From an uncultured Bacteroidia bacterium (GTDB taxonomy: Bacteria; Bacteroidota; Bacteroidia; Bacteroidales; UBA932), in contig CACWOZ010000008.1 in NCBI GenBank assembly GCA_902762655.1, positions 17,920-81,919 of the forward strand: a stretch of 64,000 bases of DNA, written 5' to 3'. The position numbers were made by a program, and so were the translations under genes. Within the stretch, counting starts at the first letter, position 1. Every line of letters starts with the position of its first letter. A model generated the notes under the pieces. The model was not told the origin of the DNA and did not search any database. It saw only the letters and a list, made by a program, of their open reading frames with translations. Below, in pieces: positions 16,699 to 25,633 of this stretch.

Positions 16699-18906
16699 AT
16701 GAACCCGCTATTCTATGCAGTTCCCGTTGCTTCGGTCGTGGCGCTTGTTTTCGCCGCAATCTTCTATGCGCAAATGAAGAAGGAAGATGAGGGAACGCCT
16801 ACAATGAAGAAAATCGCACAGTTCGTGCGTGAGGGAGCTATGGCTTACCTCAAACAGCAGTACAAAGTAGTGATTATCGTGTTCGCTGTGCTGGCCGTTT
16901 TCTTTGCCGTGCTGGCATACGGATTCGGTGTACAGAACCCCTGGGTGCCGTTCGCATTCCTCACCGGAGGTTTCTTCTCCGGACTTGCAGGCTTCATCGG
17001 CATGCGCACAGCCACATATGCATCCGGCCGCACCGCAAATGCGGCGCGTCGCAGCCTGAACGCCGGCCTGAAGGTGGCCTTCCGCTCCGGTGCTGTCATG
17101 GGTCTCACCGTGGTAGGACTTGGCCTTCTGGATATTGCCCTCTGGTTCCTGCTATTGAATGCCTTCGTTGAAGACGCTACCACCGCACAGAAGATGGTGG
17201 TCATTACCACTACTATGCTTACCTTCGGAATGGGCGCATCCACCCAGGCCCTCTTCGCCCGTGTGGGCGGAGGTATCTACACCAAGGCCGCAGATGTGGG
17301 CGCCGACCTGGTAGGTAAGGTGGAAACAGATCTCCCCGAGGACGATCCGCGCAACCCCGCCACCATCGCCGATAACGTGGGTGACAATGTGGGTGACGTG
17401 GCCGGTATGGGTGCAGACCTTTATGAAAGTTACTGTGGTTCCATCCTCTCCACCATGGCATTGGGTGCATCCGCATTCTATGGGGCAGGCGACGACATGC
17501 AGATGCGCGCCATCCTCGCCCCTATGCTCATCGCCGCAATCGGCGTGGTGCTCTCCGTGCTCAGCATCTTCACCGTCCGCACCAAGGAAGGCGCAGGCAT
17601 GGCCCAGTTGCTCAAGAGCATGAGCGTAGGCACCAACCTTGCCGCTGCCCTGAGCGGTGTCGCGACCTTCGGTGTCCTCTATCTTCTCGGCTTCGAGAAC
17701 TGGTGGCAACTCAGTTTCTCCGTGGTCGCCGGCCTCCTCGCAGGCGTAATCATCGGCAAAGCTACGGAGTACTACACTTCGCACTCTTACAAGCCTACGC
17801 AGAAACTGGCTGAAGCTTCCCAGACGGGCCCTGCGACCGTCATCATCAATGGTGTTGGCCTCGGAATGGTTTCTACCGCCATCCCCGTCATCGCAATCGC
17901 CTGCGCCATCATCCTGGCATATCTCTTCGCAATCAACTTCGATGTCGCCAACATGCTGACCGCCGCCAACCTTTCCAAGGGCCTCTACGGCGTAGCCATC
18001 GCGGCTGTAGGTATGCTCTCCACCCTGGGTATCACCCTTGCCACCGATGCATACGGCCCCATCGCAGATAATGCAGGCGGCAACGCCCAGATGAGCGAAC
18101 TGGATCCTGAAGTACGCGAGCGTACGGATGTCCTTGATGCCCTGGGAAATACCACCGCCGCTACCGGAAAGGGTTTCGCTATCGGTTCGGCTGCCTTGAC
18201 GGCCCTCGCACTGCTTGCATCCTACATCGAGGAAATCAAGATCGCCCTTGAGCGTACGGGCGAGAAGGTGCTTTCCGTTGCGGGAGATATGGTCGCCGCT
18301 GCCGATGCCAGCATCCTCGACATCCTCAACAACTACAATGTCAGCCTTATGAATCCTTCCGTGCTTGCTGGAGTATTTATCGGAGCAATGATGGCATTCC
18401 TATTCTGCGGCCTTACCATGAACGCGGTAGGACGTGCTGCCGGCAAGATGGTCATCGAGGTCCGCCGCCAGTTCCGCGAAATCAAGGGCATCCTCACCGG
18501 AGAAGGTACACCGGATTACAAGCGCTGCGTGGAGATTTCCACCAAGGCTGCCCAGCATGAGATGCTCGGTCCTGCCATCATCGCCATCCTGGTTCCTGTG
18601 ATCACCGGCATCGTGCTGGGTGTCGCAGGGGTCCTCGGCCTCCTTATCGGCGGTCTCGGCGCCGGCTTCGTGCTGGCCGTGTTCATGTCGAACTCCGGCG
18701 GTGCCTGGGATAATGCCAAGAAATATGTGGAGGAGGGTCACTTCGGCGGCAAGAATTCCGACAGCCATCATGCAACCGTAGTCGGTGATACCGTGGGAGA
18801 TCCCTTCAAAGATACATCCGGACCTTCGCTGAACATCCTCATCAAACTGATGAGCATGGTATCCATCGTTATGGCCGGACTTACTGTTGGACTTCATTTG
18901 CTTTAA
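16699..18906 (+). CDS. hppA: Membrane-bound ion-translocating pyrophosphatase, potassium-dependent type
   Basis: The 735-residue polytopic enzyme couples hydrolysis of pyrophosphate to pumping of Na+ or H+ across the inner membrane. The catalytic segments are intact: [11 protein letters not shown] at residue 199 onward, the acidic [17 protein letters not shown] region, and [12 protein letters not shown] near residue 450. In [10 protein letters not shown] (483-492) the position that distinguishes subfamilies is Ala487 rather than Lys, and Gly490 is present, which marks the potassium-dependent group; members from this phylum that have been studied pump Na+, sometimes with H+. The NagB-like fusion gene starts 6 bases after its stop. 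Confidence 0.95.
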   Translation: MNPLFYAVPVASVVALVFAAIFYAQMKKEDEGTPTMKKIAQFVREGAMAYLKQQYKVVIIVFAVLAVFFAVLAYGFGVQNPWVPFAFLTGGFFSGLAGFIGMRTATYASGRTANAARRSLNAGLKVAFRSGAVMGLTVVGLGLLDIALWFLLLNAFVEDATTAQKMVVITTTMLTFGMGASTQALFARVGGGIYTKAADVGADLVGKVETDLPEDDPRNPATIADNVGDNVGDVAGMGADLYESYCGSILSTMALGASAFYGAGDDMQMRAILAPMLIAAIGVVLSVLSIFTVRTKEGAGMAQLLKSMSVGTNLAAALSGVATFGVLYLLGFENWWQLSFSVVAGLLAGVIIGKATEYYTSHSYKPTQKLAEASQTGPATVIINGVGLGMVSTAIPVIAIACAIILAYLFAINFDVANMLTAANLSKGLYGVAIAAVGMLSTLGITLATDAYGPIADNAGGNAQMSELDPEVRERTDVLDALGNTTAATGKGFAIGSAALTALALLASYIEEIKIALERTGEKVLSVAGDMVAAADASILDILNNYNVSLMNPSVLAGVFIGAMMAFLFCGLTMNAVGRAAGKMVIEVRRQFREIKGILTGEGTPDYKRCVEISTKAAQHEMLGPAIIAILVPVITGIVLGVAGVLGLLIGGLGAGFVLAVFMSNSGGAWDNAKKYVEEGHFGGKNSDSHHATVVGDTVGDPFKDTSGPSLNILIKLMSMVSIVMAGLTVGLHLL

Positions 18907-18912
18907 TATATT

Positions 18913-20844
18913 ATGAGACATTTTACGTTGCCTGAGGACGGTGGCCTGATTACCCAAAACCTGCCGGAAGATATCCTTCACGGATACGATAAGATTTATA
19001 CGGATGTTTATTCAGACTCTACCGAGGGTAGCCGTAAATTGGCCGACATCGTTGTCGAAGCAATCAAGAATCACGAAAAAGAGAATCCGGGGGGGCTCTT
19101 CAGGCTTGGCCTGACGACCGGTGCCACCCCGGCATCTCTTTACAAGGTGCTTTCCCGCTACTATAGTGAGGGAAAGATATCTTTCAAGAATGTCGCCGTG
19201 TTCAGTATCGACGAGTATTACCCGTCGTCGGCGACCGATATGCAGAGCCGCAATCGCAACCTGCATCTCGAGTTGCTGAACAATATCGATATCCTTCCGG
19301 AGAATATCCACATCCCTAACGGAACCGTGTCGCATGACGAAGTCGCTGCTTATTGTGCACGCTTCGACGCCTCCGCCCGCGGACTGGACCTTCTTATCAT
19401 GGGAATCGGCGAGCAGGGACAGGTCGGATTCAACGAAGCCGGCTCCTCCGAGCAGAGCCGTACACGCACCGTGCTGCTGAGTTATCCCAGCCGCAAACGT
19501 CAGGCGCGCTACTTCAACGGGGATATATCTGTCACACCCAAAGAGGCTATCACCATGGGCATCAGCACCATGATGAGCGCCAAGAAGGTCATCCTCATGG
19601 CCTGGGGCGAGACAAAGGCAGAGGCTGTGGCCCGCATAGTTGAAGGAGAGATCGGGGCAGATTGTCCTGCAAGTTACTTCCAGCACCATCACAATGTAAG
19701 GATGTTTGTCGACGAGGTGTCCGGCAGTCTTCTCACGCGAGTGGTGGCCCCTTGGCTTATCGGCCCCTGCGAATGGACGCCCAAATTCCGCCGCAAGGCG
19801 GTCATCTGGCTCTGCCAGCAGGTCCACAAACCCATACTGAAACTTACCCATGCCGATTATCTGCAGCATTCCCTGGAGGAACTGCTCGATGTCATGGGCG
19901 GTTTCAACCAGGTTAATATCCAGGTTTTCAACGATCTCCAGCATACTATCACCGGCTGGCCGGGGGGTAAGCCCAATGCCGATGACAGCACACGTCCCGT
20001 GGCATCAAAGCCCTTCCCCAAGAAGGTCCTCATCCTTTCTCCCCATCCGGACGACGATGTAATCTCCATGGGTGGCACCTTTATCCGTCTGGTACATCAG
20101 GGACATGATGTGCATGTTGCCTATCAGACATCCGGAAACGTGGCCGTTCATGACTCTGTGGTAATGCAGCACATGGATGCCGCATATCAACTCGGATTCG
20201 GCGACCGCACAGCAGAGGTGAAGGCTCTGATAGATTCCAAGATTCCCGGCGAACCCGAGCCCCGTAAACTGCTGGATATCAAGGCCGCCATCCGCCGAAG
20301 CGAGGCCCGTGGGGCAGACCATTCCTTCGGCATGGAAAATGACCACATCCACTTCCTGAACCTGCCATTCTATGAGAGCGGCGGCATACGCAAACTGCCC
20401 TGCAGCCAGGTGGACGTGGACATTATCAAGGACCTTATGGATTCCATCAAGCCGGACCAGATATACATGGCCGGCGACCTTGCCGACCCTCACGGTACTC
20501 ACCGTGTATGCACGGAGGCCGCCCTCGAGGCATTCGAGCAACTCAAAGAGGAAGGTGCATCCTGGATTCCTGACTGCCACATCTGGCTCTATCGCGGAGC
20601 CTGGATGGAGTGGGAACTTGCCCGCGTCGACATGGCTGTCCCCCTCAGCCCGGACGAACTCATCGAAAAACGCCATGCAATCTACCGTCACCTTTCCCAG
20701 AAGGACATCGTGCCCTTCCCAGGCGAGGATCCACGCGAGTTCTGGCAGCGCGCCGAAGACCGCACTCAGGCCACGGCACAGCACTATGACGAACTTGGTA
20801 TGGCTGAATATCAGGCTATAGAAGTTTTCCTTCGACTTCGCTAA
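18913..20844 (+). CDS. Glucosamine-6-phosphate deaminase-like/PIG-L deacetylase fusion
   Basis: The 643-residue protein joins an N-terminal NagB-like domain (about residues 1-260) to a C-terminal PIG-L family metal-dependent deacetylase domain (about 370-640). In the NagB-like part Asp in FSIDEY is kept, but the catalytic loop reads GIGEQGQVGFNE (164-175), so the Asp and His corresponding to D141 and H143 of E. coli NagB are both Gln. The PIG-L part has intact metal motifs, HPDDD at 378-382 and HGTH at 527-530, so it may be an active N-deacetylase of a GlcNAc-type substrate while the first domain binds but does not deaminate. The same fusion architecture is recurrent in Bacteroidota. A true nagB follows. 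Confidence 0.85.
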   Translation: MRHFTLPEDGGLITQNLPEDILHGYDKIYTDVYSDSTEGSRKLADIVVEAIKNHEKENPGGLFRLGLTTGATPASLYKVLSRYYSEGKISFKNVAVFSIDEYYPSSATDMQSRNRNLHLELLNNIDILPENIHIPNGTVSHDEVAAYCARFDASARGLDLLIMGIGEQGQVGFNEAGSSEQSRTRTVLLSYPSRKRQARYFNGDISVTPKEAITMGISTMMSAKKVILMAWGETKAEAVARIVEGEIGADCPASYFQHHHNVRMFVDEVSGSLLTRVVAPWLIGPCEWTPKFRRKAVIWLCQQVHKPILKLTHADYLQHSLEELLDVMGGFNQVNIQVFNDLQHTITGWPGGKPNADDSTRPVASKPFPKKVLILSPHPDDDVISMGGTFIRLVHQGHDVHVAYQTSGNVAVHDSVVMQHMDAAYQLGFGDRTAEVKALIDSKIPGEPEPRKLLDIKAAIRRSEARGADHSFGMENDHIHFLNLPFYESGGIRKLPCSQVDVDIIKDLMDSIKPDQIYMAGDLADPHGTHRVCTEAALEAFEQLKEEGASWIPDCHIWLYRGAWMEWELARVDMAVPLSPDELIEKRHAIYRHLSQKDIVPFPGEDPREFWQRAEDRTQATAQHYDELGMAEYQAIEVFLRLR

Positions 20845-20846
20845 CC

Positions 20847-20874
20847 TGTCATTCCGAACGAAGTGAAGGAATCT
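20847..20874. repeat. Short interspersed inverted-repeat motif
   Basis: The 28 bases directly after the fusion gene contain ATTCC...GGAAT arms around GAACGAAGTGAA. Very similar ATTCCGAACGAAGTGAGGAAT elements are, from memory, scattered between genes in many bacterial genomes. Only one copy was noticed in this window. Confidence 0.4.
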
Positions 20875-20888
20875 AAAACAACAACGAA

Positions 20889-21683
20889 ATGAAAGTAATA
20901 ATCAGAGACACAGAGAAAGAGGCCGCCATGTGGGTGGCGCATCATATCGCCGGGGCAATCAACGCCAAGGCAAAAGTTTCGTCCAAGCCCTTCGTGCTCG
21001 GACTCCCTACCGGATCTACTCCGCTCAAGGTGTACGCTGAACTCGTCCGTATGAACAAGGCTGGCGAGGTCTCTTTCAAGAATGTGATAACTTTCAATAT
21101 GGATGAGTACGTGGGTCTTCCCGTCGAGCATCCGGAGAGTTACCACAGCTTTATGTACAACAACCTGTTCAATCATATCGACATTCCCCGCGAGAACATC
21201 CACATCCTGGACGGCAACGCACCCGACCTCGCAGCCGAATGTGCATCCTACGAAGAGAAGATCGCCGCCACCGGTGGATTCGACCTCTTCCTGGGAGGTA
21301 TCGGCGAGGACGGGCACATCGCATTCAACGAGCCCTTCTCCCCTCTTCAGAGCCGTACCCGCGTAGTCACCCTTACCGACGACACTATCCGCGTGAACTC
21401 ACGCTTCTTCGGCGGAGACGTCAATCTCGTCCCCAAGCAGGCGATGTCGGTAGGCGTAGCCACCGTGCTCGAGGCTAAGGAGGTTGTGATCATGGCATTC
21501 GGCCCCAAGAAGGCCCGCGCCATCGGTGAGGCTATCGAAGGACCCATCACCCACAAGAATACAGTATCCGCCCTCCAGAACCATCCGGACGGAATCGTCG
21601 TCCTTGATGAAGATGCCGCCGGTGAACTTCGCGTAAGCAGTTACAAATACTTCAAGGCAGTCGAGGCTGCCGAAATGAGGTAA
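20889..21683 (+). CDS. nagB: Glucosamine-6-phosphate deaminase NagB
   Basis: The 264-residue cytoplasmic enzyme converts glucosamine 6-phosphate to fructose 6-phosphate and ammonia, letting amino sugars enter glycolysis. The substrate loop GLPTGSTPLKVY, the Asp in FNMDEYVGL, and the catalytic loop GIGEDGHIAFNEP (137-149) with D141, H143 and E148 all match E. coli numbering. It contrasts with the upstream NagB-like domain, in which the first two of these loop residues are lost. Its TAA stop overlaps the radA ATG by one base. Confidence 0.97.
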   Translation: MKVIIRDTEKEAAMWVAHHIAGAINAKAKVSSKPFVLGLPTGSTPLKVYAELVRMNKAGEVSFKNVITFNMDEYVGLPVEHPESYHSFMYNNLFNHIDIPRENIHILDGNAPDLAAECASYEEKIAATGGFDLFLGGIGEDGHIAFNEPFSPLQSRTRVVTLTDDTIRVNSRFFGGDVNLVPKQAMSVGVATVLEAKEVVIMAFGPKKARAIGEAIEGPITHKNTVSALQNHPDGIVVLDEDAAGELRVSSYKYFKAVEAAEMR

Positions 21684-23128
21684 TGTGGTACTGCACTAAC
21701 TGCGGCAACGAGAGCTCCAAATGGATGGGGCGCTGTCCTGCGTGCGGCGAGTGGAACACCATGGTCGAGGCGCCGTCAGAGAAGAAATCTGCAAAAAGTG
21801 GTTCCAAAGGCCTGGCTGCAAGGGCTTCCAGCGGACGCAAACCGGTGCTCCTCAAGGAGATAGACCGCAGCAAGGAACCTAGACTGATGCTCGGCCTACC
21901 GGAAGTCGACAGGCTTCTGGGCGGTGGCATAGTGCCAGGGTCTCTGGTGCTGATCGGCGGTGAACCGGGCATTGGCAAATCGACTCTCAGTCTGCAGATT
22001 CCCCTGGCGTCGGGGCTCAAGACGCTGTATGTTACGGGCGAGGAGAGTGCGCGTCAGGTGAAGATGCGGGCGGACCGGCTGGCCCTTTCGTCGGGAGAAG
22101 TACCCCCTGACGGAGCATTTCCCCGTACAGGGTTGCGAAGCAACGCGGAGGCAGGGGGCACATCTCCCGATAACCATGGTGACGAGCAGACACTGGTCTT
22201 CACCGAAACGAAGATAGAATCCATCATTGCAGAGGCGGAGGAGATCCGCCCGGAACTGATGATAGTGGATTCGGTGCAGACTATGTTCACCGAAACTGTC
22301 GAGTCCACTCCCGGCAGCGTTAGCCAGATAAAGGAGGTGGCGGCAATGCTGCTGCGCTTCGCGAAGGAGAGCGGCGTGCCTGTCATCCTCATCGGCCATA
22401 TCACCAAGGACGGATATATCGCCGGTCCCAAGATACTGGAGCATATCGTGGACGTCGTTCTGCAGTTCGAAGGCGAGAACCGCGGCTCATACAGGATACT
22501 GCGCAGCATCAAGAACCGTTTCGGATCTACATCCGAAATAGCTGTCTTCGAGATGACCGGAACCGGCCTGCGGGAGGTCGCGAATCCTTCGGAGATGCTC
22601 ATCCCCATGCATGAGGCCGGCCTCAGCGGAGCGGCCATCTGCGCAATGCTCGATGGCACCAGGCCCCTCCTCTTCGAGGTCCAGGCCCTGGTGTCCAGCG
22701 CCGTTTACGGCACTGCCCAGCGCTCCGCCACAGGCTTTGATACCCGCCGTCTGAATATGCTCCTGGCAGTGCTGGAAAAACGCGCCGGCTTCCACCTCAG
22801 CGCGAAGGACGTCTTCCTGAATATGGCAGGTGGCCTCAAGGTTAGCGACCCTGCCGCCGACCTCGCCGTAATCGCAGCGGTGCTTTCTTCGAACTTCGAC
22901 TATTCGCTTCCCGGCGACAGCTGTTTTGCCGGGGAAGTGGGCCTCAGCGGAGAAATCCGCCCAGTAGGGCAGACTGACCGCCGCATCGCGGAAGCCGCCC
23001 GCCTCGGATTCAAGCGTATTTACGTCAGTTCCTACACTCCTCTCCCCGACAATCTGCCGAAAGAAATAAAAGTTGTTAAGGTGGCCGATGTCCCGGCCCT
23101 CGTAAAAGCCCTTTTCAAAAATGCTTAG
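21683..23128 (+). CDS. radA: DNA repair protein RadA with a palindromic in-frame insertion
   Basis: RadA is a hexameric ATPase that promotes branch migration during recombination. The 481-residue protein has the N-terminal zinc finger (C4, C7, C18, C21), Walker A GGEPGIGKST at residues 92-101, the KNRFG motif at 277-281 and a C-terminal Lon-like domain. Between MRADRLAL and VFTETKIES, where E. coli RadA has about six residues, there are some 34 residues rich in Gly, Pro and charged residues; the DNA for residues 137-163 is an 80-base palindromic element. Reading frame is kept throughout, so the gene is probably functional. Confidence 0.96.
   Translation: MWYCTNCGNESSKWMGRCPACGEWNTMVEAPSEKKSAKSGSKGLAARASSGRKPVLLKEIDRSKEPRLMLGLPEVDRLLGGGIVPGSLVLIGGEPGIGKSTLSLQIPLASGLKTLYVTGEESARQVKMRADRLALSSGEVPPDGAFPRTGLRSNAEAGGTSPDNHGDEQTLVFTETKIESIIAEAEEIRPELMIVDSVQTMFTETVESTPGSVSQIKEVAAMLLRFAKESGVPVILIGHITKDGYIAGPKILEHIVDVVLQFEGENRGSYRILRSIKNRFGSTSEIAVFEMTGTGLREVANPSEMLIPMHEAGLSGAAICAMLDGTRPLLFEVQALVSSAVYGTAQRSATGFDTRRLNMLLAVLEKRAGFHLSAKDVFLNMAGGLKVSDPAADLAVIAAVLSSNFDYSLPGDSCFAGEVGLSGEIRPVGQTDRRIAEAARLGFKRIYVSSYTPLPDNLPKEIKVVKVADVPALVKALFKNA
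22091..22170. repeat. Palindromic element inside radA
   Basis: TCGGGAGA (22091-22098) pairs with TCTCCCGA (22163-22170), CCCCCTG (22103-22109) with CAGGGGG (22152-22158), and GTTGC with GCAAC around GAA at the tip (22132-22144). The nested arms define an 80-base element translated as part of RadA. The matching loop is short in other RadA proteins. Confidence 0.75.
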
Positions 23129-24515
23129 AAAGATTCTTCTTGCCGCTGCCCTGCTTGTGAGCGTCGCCGCTTTCTCCAAAGACTTCAATCCCAAAAAGGT
23201 GGTCGCCAATCTTGCCGTCATCAGCGATACGCACGTGAACGGCTATCAGACCGTTCCAGCATACAAGTTCCGCAGCGCCCTCATCCAGGAGCGCGACTAC
23301 GCTGAGAAGTTCGGCGGGCTCGACGCCGTCGTGGTGGTGGGCGACCTGGTGGACAGCCCTGCCTGGAACGCCAAGAAGTACACCGAGATCGACGACTGGA
23401 AACGCCTGTATGAGAGCGTGTTCGATCCCAAGGAAATGCCTATGGTCTACACTGTTGGCAATCACGACATATGGAAGGAATGGACCGAGAATACATATAA
23501 GGAAGCCAAGCAGTTCACCAAGCGTCTGGGTGCAGACTACTATCTCACCGAAGTCGGCGACCCTGAAATGGCGGAGAAGTTCGAGTGCAGGCACAATGTG
23601 GTGGGAGGATATCACATCCTCGCCATCACCCCGGACGGCCGCGATCCCGTTATCTATCCTGAAGAATCTTTACGCTGGCTGGACGAGAACCTCAAGGCCA
23701 TTACTGAGGCGGAACCGGACAAGTATGTGATCGTGATAACCCACGCTATGATCTACCATACCATCTACGGCAGTTACCTGGACGACAACTACCCCAAGCA
23801 TACAGGCTACTGGAGCACGCGCGTGTTGACCGATATTCTCAAGAAGTACCCGCAGGCGGTGGTGTTCGGCGGTCATCTGCACTTCCCCCTGAACGACCCC
23901 CGCAGTGTTTGGCAGGGCGATTTCACGGTGATGGGAACTGCCTCCACCCGCTATATGGCGATTGAAAACGGCGGATATGAGAATATGGCCGGCCTTACCA
24001 TCATGCGTGACAAGGATGAGTTCTCGCAGGGCATCCTCCTTCAGTTCGACAACAAGGGCAACATGCGTGCTGTGCGCATGGACTTCTACAACCAGACCAC
24101 CATCGGCGCGCCCTGGACCATGAAACACCCTGCAAAGGACGGCTCGCATCTTCGCAAGTACGACCACAAGGCCGTGGCTGCCGCCAACAAGGCTCCGGTG
24201 CTAGGTTCTCTGGATTGGAAGGATGAAGGCGTGGTGAAAGACGGCCTGCATCGTGTGGTGTTTACCTGGCCTGCCGGAACCGATGACGAGTTTGCGCACA
24301 CCTACTGCCTTACCGTAAAAAAAGACGGTCAGGTATTGACAGAAAAAAAGATACTCTCCGACTTCTATCACGAGCCGCAGACATCCCTTATGAAGAAGAC
24401 CTGGACTCAGGCCGTGGAACTCGCTCCGGGGGAATATGAAGTGACGCTTTCCGCCAAGGATTCCTGGGATGTGGAGAGCAATATTCTCAGTATCTCATGC
24501 AAGATTGACAGATAA
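23121..24515 (+). CDS. Secreted calcineurin-like metallophosphoesterase
   Basis: The 464-residue protein starts with a signal peptide (about residues 1-19, ending VAAFSK). A calcineurin-like phosphoesterase domain follows with the metal motifs VISDTHVNG, VVGDLVD, VGNHDIW, a His in VIVITHAM and GGHLH. The last 150 residues look like a beta-sandwich domain. The substrate is unknown; periplasmic or surface action on phosphate esters or nucleotides is plausible. The start overlaps the end of radA by 8 bases; no ATG further downstream gives a better signal peptide. Confidence 0.85.
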   Translation: MLRKILLAAALLVSVAAFSKDFNPKKVVANLAVISDTHVNGYQTVPAYKFRSALIQERDYAEKFGGLDAVVVVGDLVDSPAWNAKKYTEIDDWKRLYESVFDPKEMPMVYTVGNHDIWKEWTENTYKEAKQFTKRLGADYYLTEVGDPEMAEKFECRHNVVGGYHILAITPDGRDPVIYPEESLRWLDENLKAITEAEPDKYVIVITHAMIYHTIYGSYLDDNYPKHTGYWSTRVLTDILKKYPQAVVFGGHLHFPLNDPRSVWQGDFTVMGTASTRYMAIENGGYENMAGLTIMRDKDEFSQGILLQFDNKGNMRAVRMDFYNQTTIGAPWTMKHPAKDGSHLRKYDHKAVAAANKAPVLGSLDWKDEGVVKDGLHRVVFTWPAGTDDEFAHTYCLTVKKDGQVLTEKKILSDFYHEPQTSLMKKTWTQAVELAPGEYEVTLSAKDSWDVESNILSISCKIDR

Positions 24516-24530
24516 CAAGGTTTCATTGAT

Positions 24531-25040
24531 ATGAAAGCCTTTTTAAAAATCCTGATGGTTGTCTTGTCGCTATTGGCGGCGGCATCCTGTATAAAGGACA
24601 TGGACCCTTTTGAAGGGGCCGACGGCGTGCGCGTCAACATCAATGGCTACAAATGTGTTATGCGCGGCAGCCCTGGTACTAATTATGTCCATTATACGGG
24701 TGGGGAATCCTGTTCGCTCAGGACAGAAGTGGAAATGACGCGCATGCTCGATTTCCATCATTTCAACATGGTATTTTATGTACAAGATGATAACCCTCTG
24801 ACTGTTGGCAAACGTTATTCTACGCTTTCCGGGAACGCCAGTGTCAAATTGCTCTCTCCCAAGGAAGCTCCTGGAGACGAAGTTTCGCTTTCCGGATGGA
24901 TACAGTTTGTGAAGTTCGATCCTTCCAGCCGTATTGTCGAAGCCAGTTTCGAATTTGACGGCGTGGCTTCCAACGGTGAGGACTTATGCTTGCGCCATGG
25001 CTTCTTGAGGTTGTTCAAACAAATAGAAGACGGCCAATGA
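24531..25040 (+). CDS. Small lipoprotein of unknown function
   Basis: The 169-residue protein has a lipoprotein signal with Cys at residue 20 (LAAASCIKD), then a mostly beta-strand sequence without a recognised domain. The Asp/Glu-containing stretch after the Cys fits export to the cell surface as proposed for Bacteroidota lipoproteins. Its stop overlaps the next start (ATGA), so it is probably made together with the barrel protein that follows. Confidence 0.75.
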   Translation: MKAFLKILMVVLSLLAAASCIKDMDPFEGADGVRVNINGYKCVMRGSPGTNYVHYTGGESCSLRTEVEMTRMLDFHHFNMVFYVQDDNPLTVGKRYSTLSGNASVKLLSPKEAPGDEVSLSGWIQFVKFDPSSRIVEASFEFDGVASNGEDLCLRHGFLRLFKQIEDGQ

Positions 25041-25633
25041 AAAAGTGGTTCTTATGCATTGCGATCGCCCTGGCCGGGAGCCAGGCATTCGCGCAGAGAG
25101 GCGGATGGCTCTGCGAGGCGGCAATCTCGTATGGTATGTACGATCGAAGCGGCTTGGGACGTTCTTCGGAGATCGTGGACGTTTCATCGACTTCGACGGT
25201 GAACGGCGGCCAGCGTTCCGACAACCATCCTACCGTGCTTCCGACATTTACTCTCGCCTTTGGTTACAAACTCCCGGATTCTTACGTTGGAATCTTTCTG
25301 GATACGGCGTGGAGCTATGCATACAACAATCTTGAGGGTGGCCCCAGTCTCATGTCGGAGAACGAGCATATCCTGCATGTGATGCCCGAGATCCGTTTGT
25401 ACTATATGGACAAGGGCAATACCAGATTGTATGCTACCATGGGAGCAGGGGCGAGATTCCGCCGTTTTTCCGAGACATACGAAGGCAGCACCCTCTCGAA
25501 CCGCGATGTGGAATTCAGTTACCAACTCTCTCCTTTCGGCATGTCTTTTGGCGAGAAATGGTATTTCTCCTGCGATTTCGGAATGGGTAACGCCTGGTCG
25601 TTTTTCCGTATAGGGGCAGGCTACAAGTTCTGA
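25037..25633 (+). CDS. Predicted outer-membrane beta-barrel protein
   Basis: The 198-residue protein has a signal peptide (AGSQAFAQR, cleavage near residue 20) and alternating hydrophobic strands with aromatic girdles, ending in Phe (RIGAGYKF), as is usual for outer-membrane barrels. No named family is recognised. The ATG at 25037 overlaps the previous stop. The 3' end overlaps the convergent aroB by 13 bases. Confidence 0.75.
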   Translation: MKKWFLCIAIALAGSQAFAQRGGWLCEAAISYGMYDRSGLGRSSEIVDVSSTSTVNGGQRSDNHPTVLPTFTLAFGYKLPDSYVGIFLDTAWSYAYNNLEGGPSLMSENEHILHVMPEIRLYYMDKGNTRLYATMGAGARFRRFSETYEGSTLSNRDVEFSYQLSPFGMSFGEKWYFSCDFGMGNAWSFFRIGAGYKF

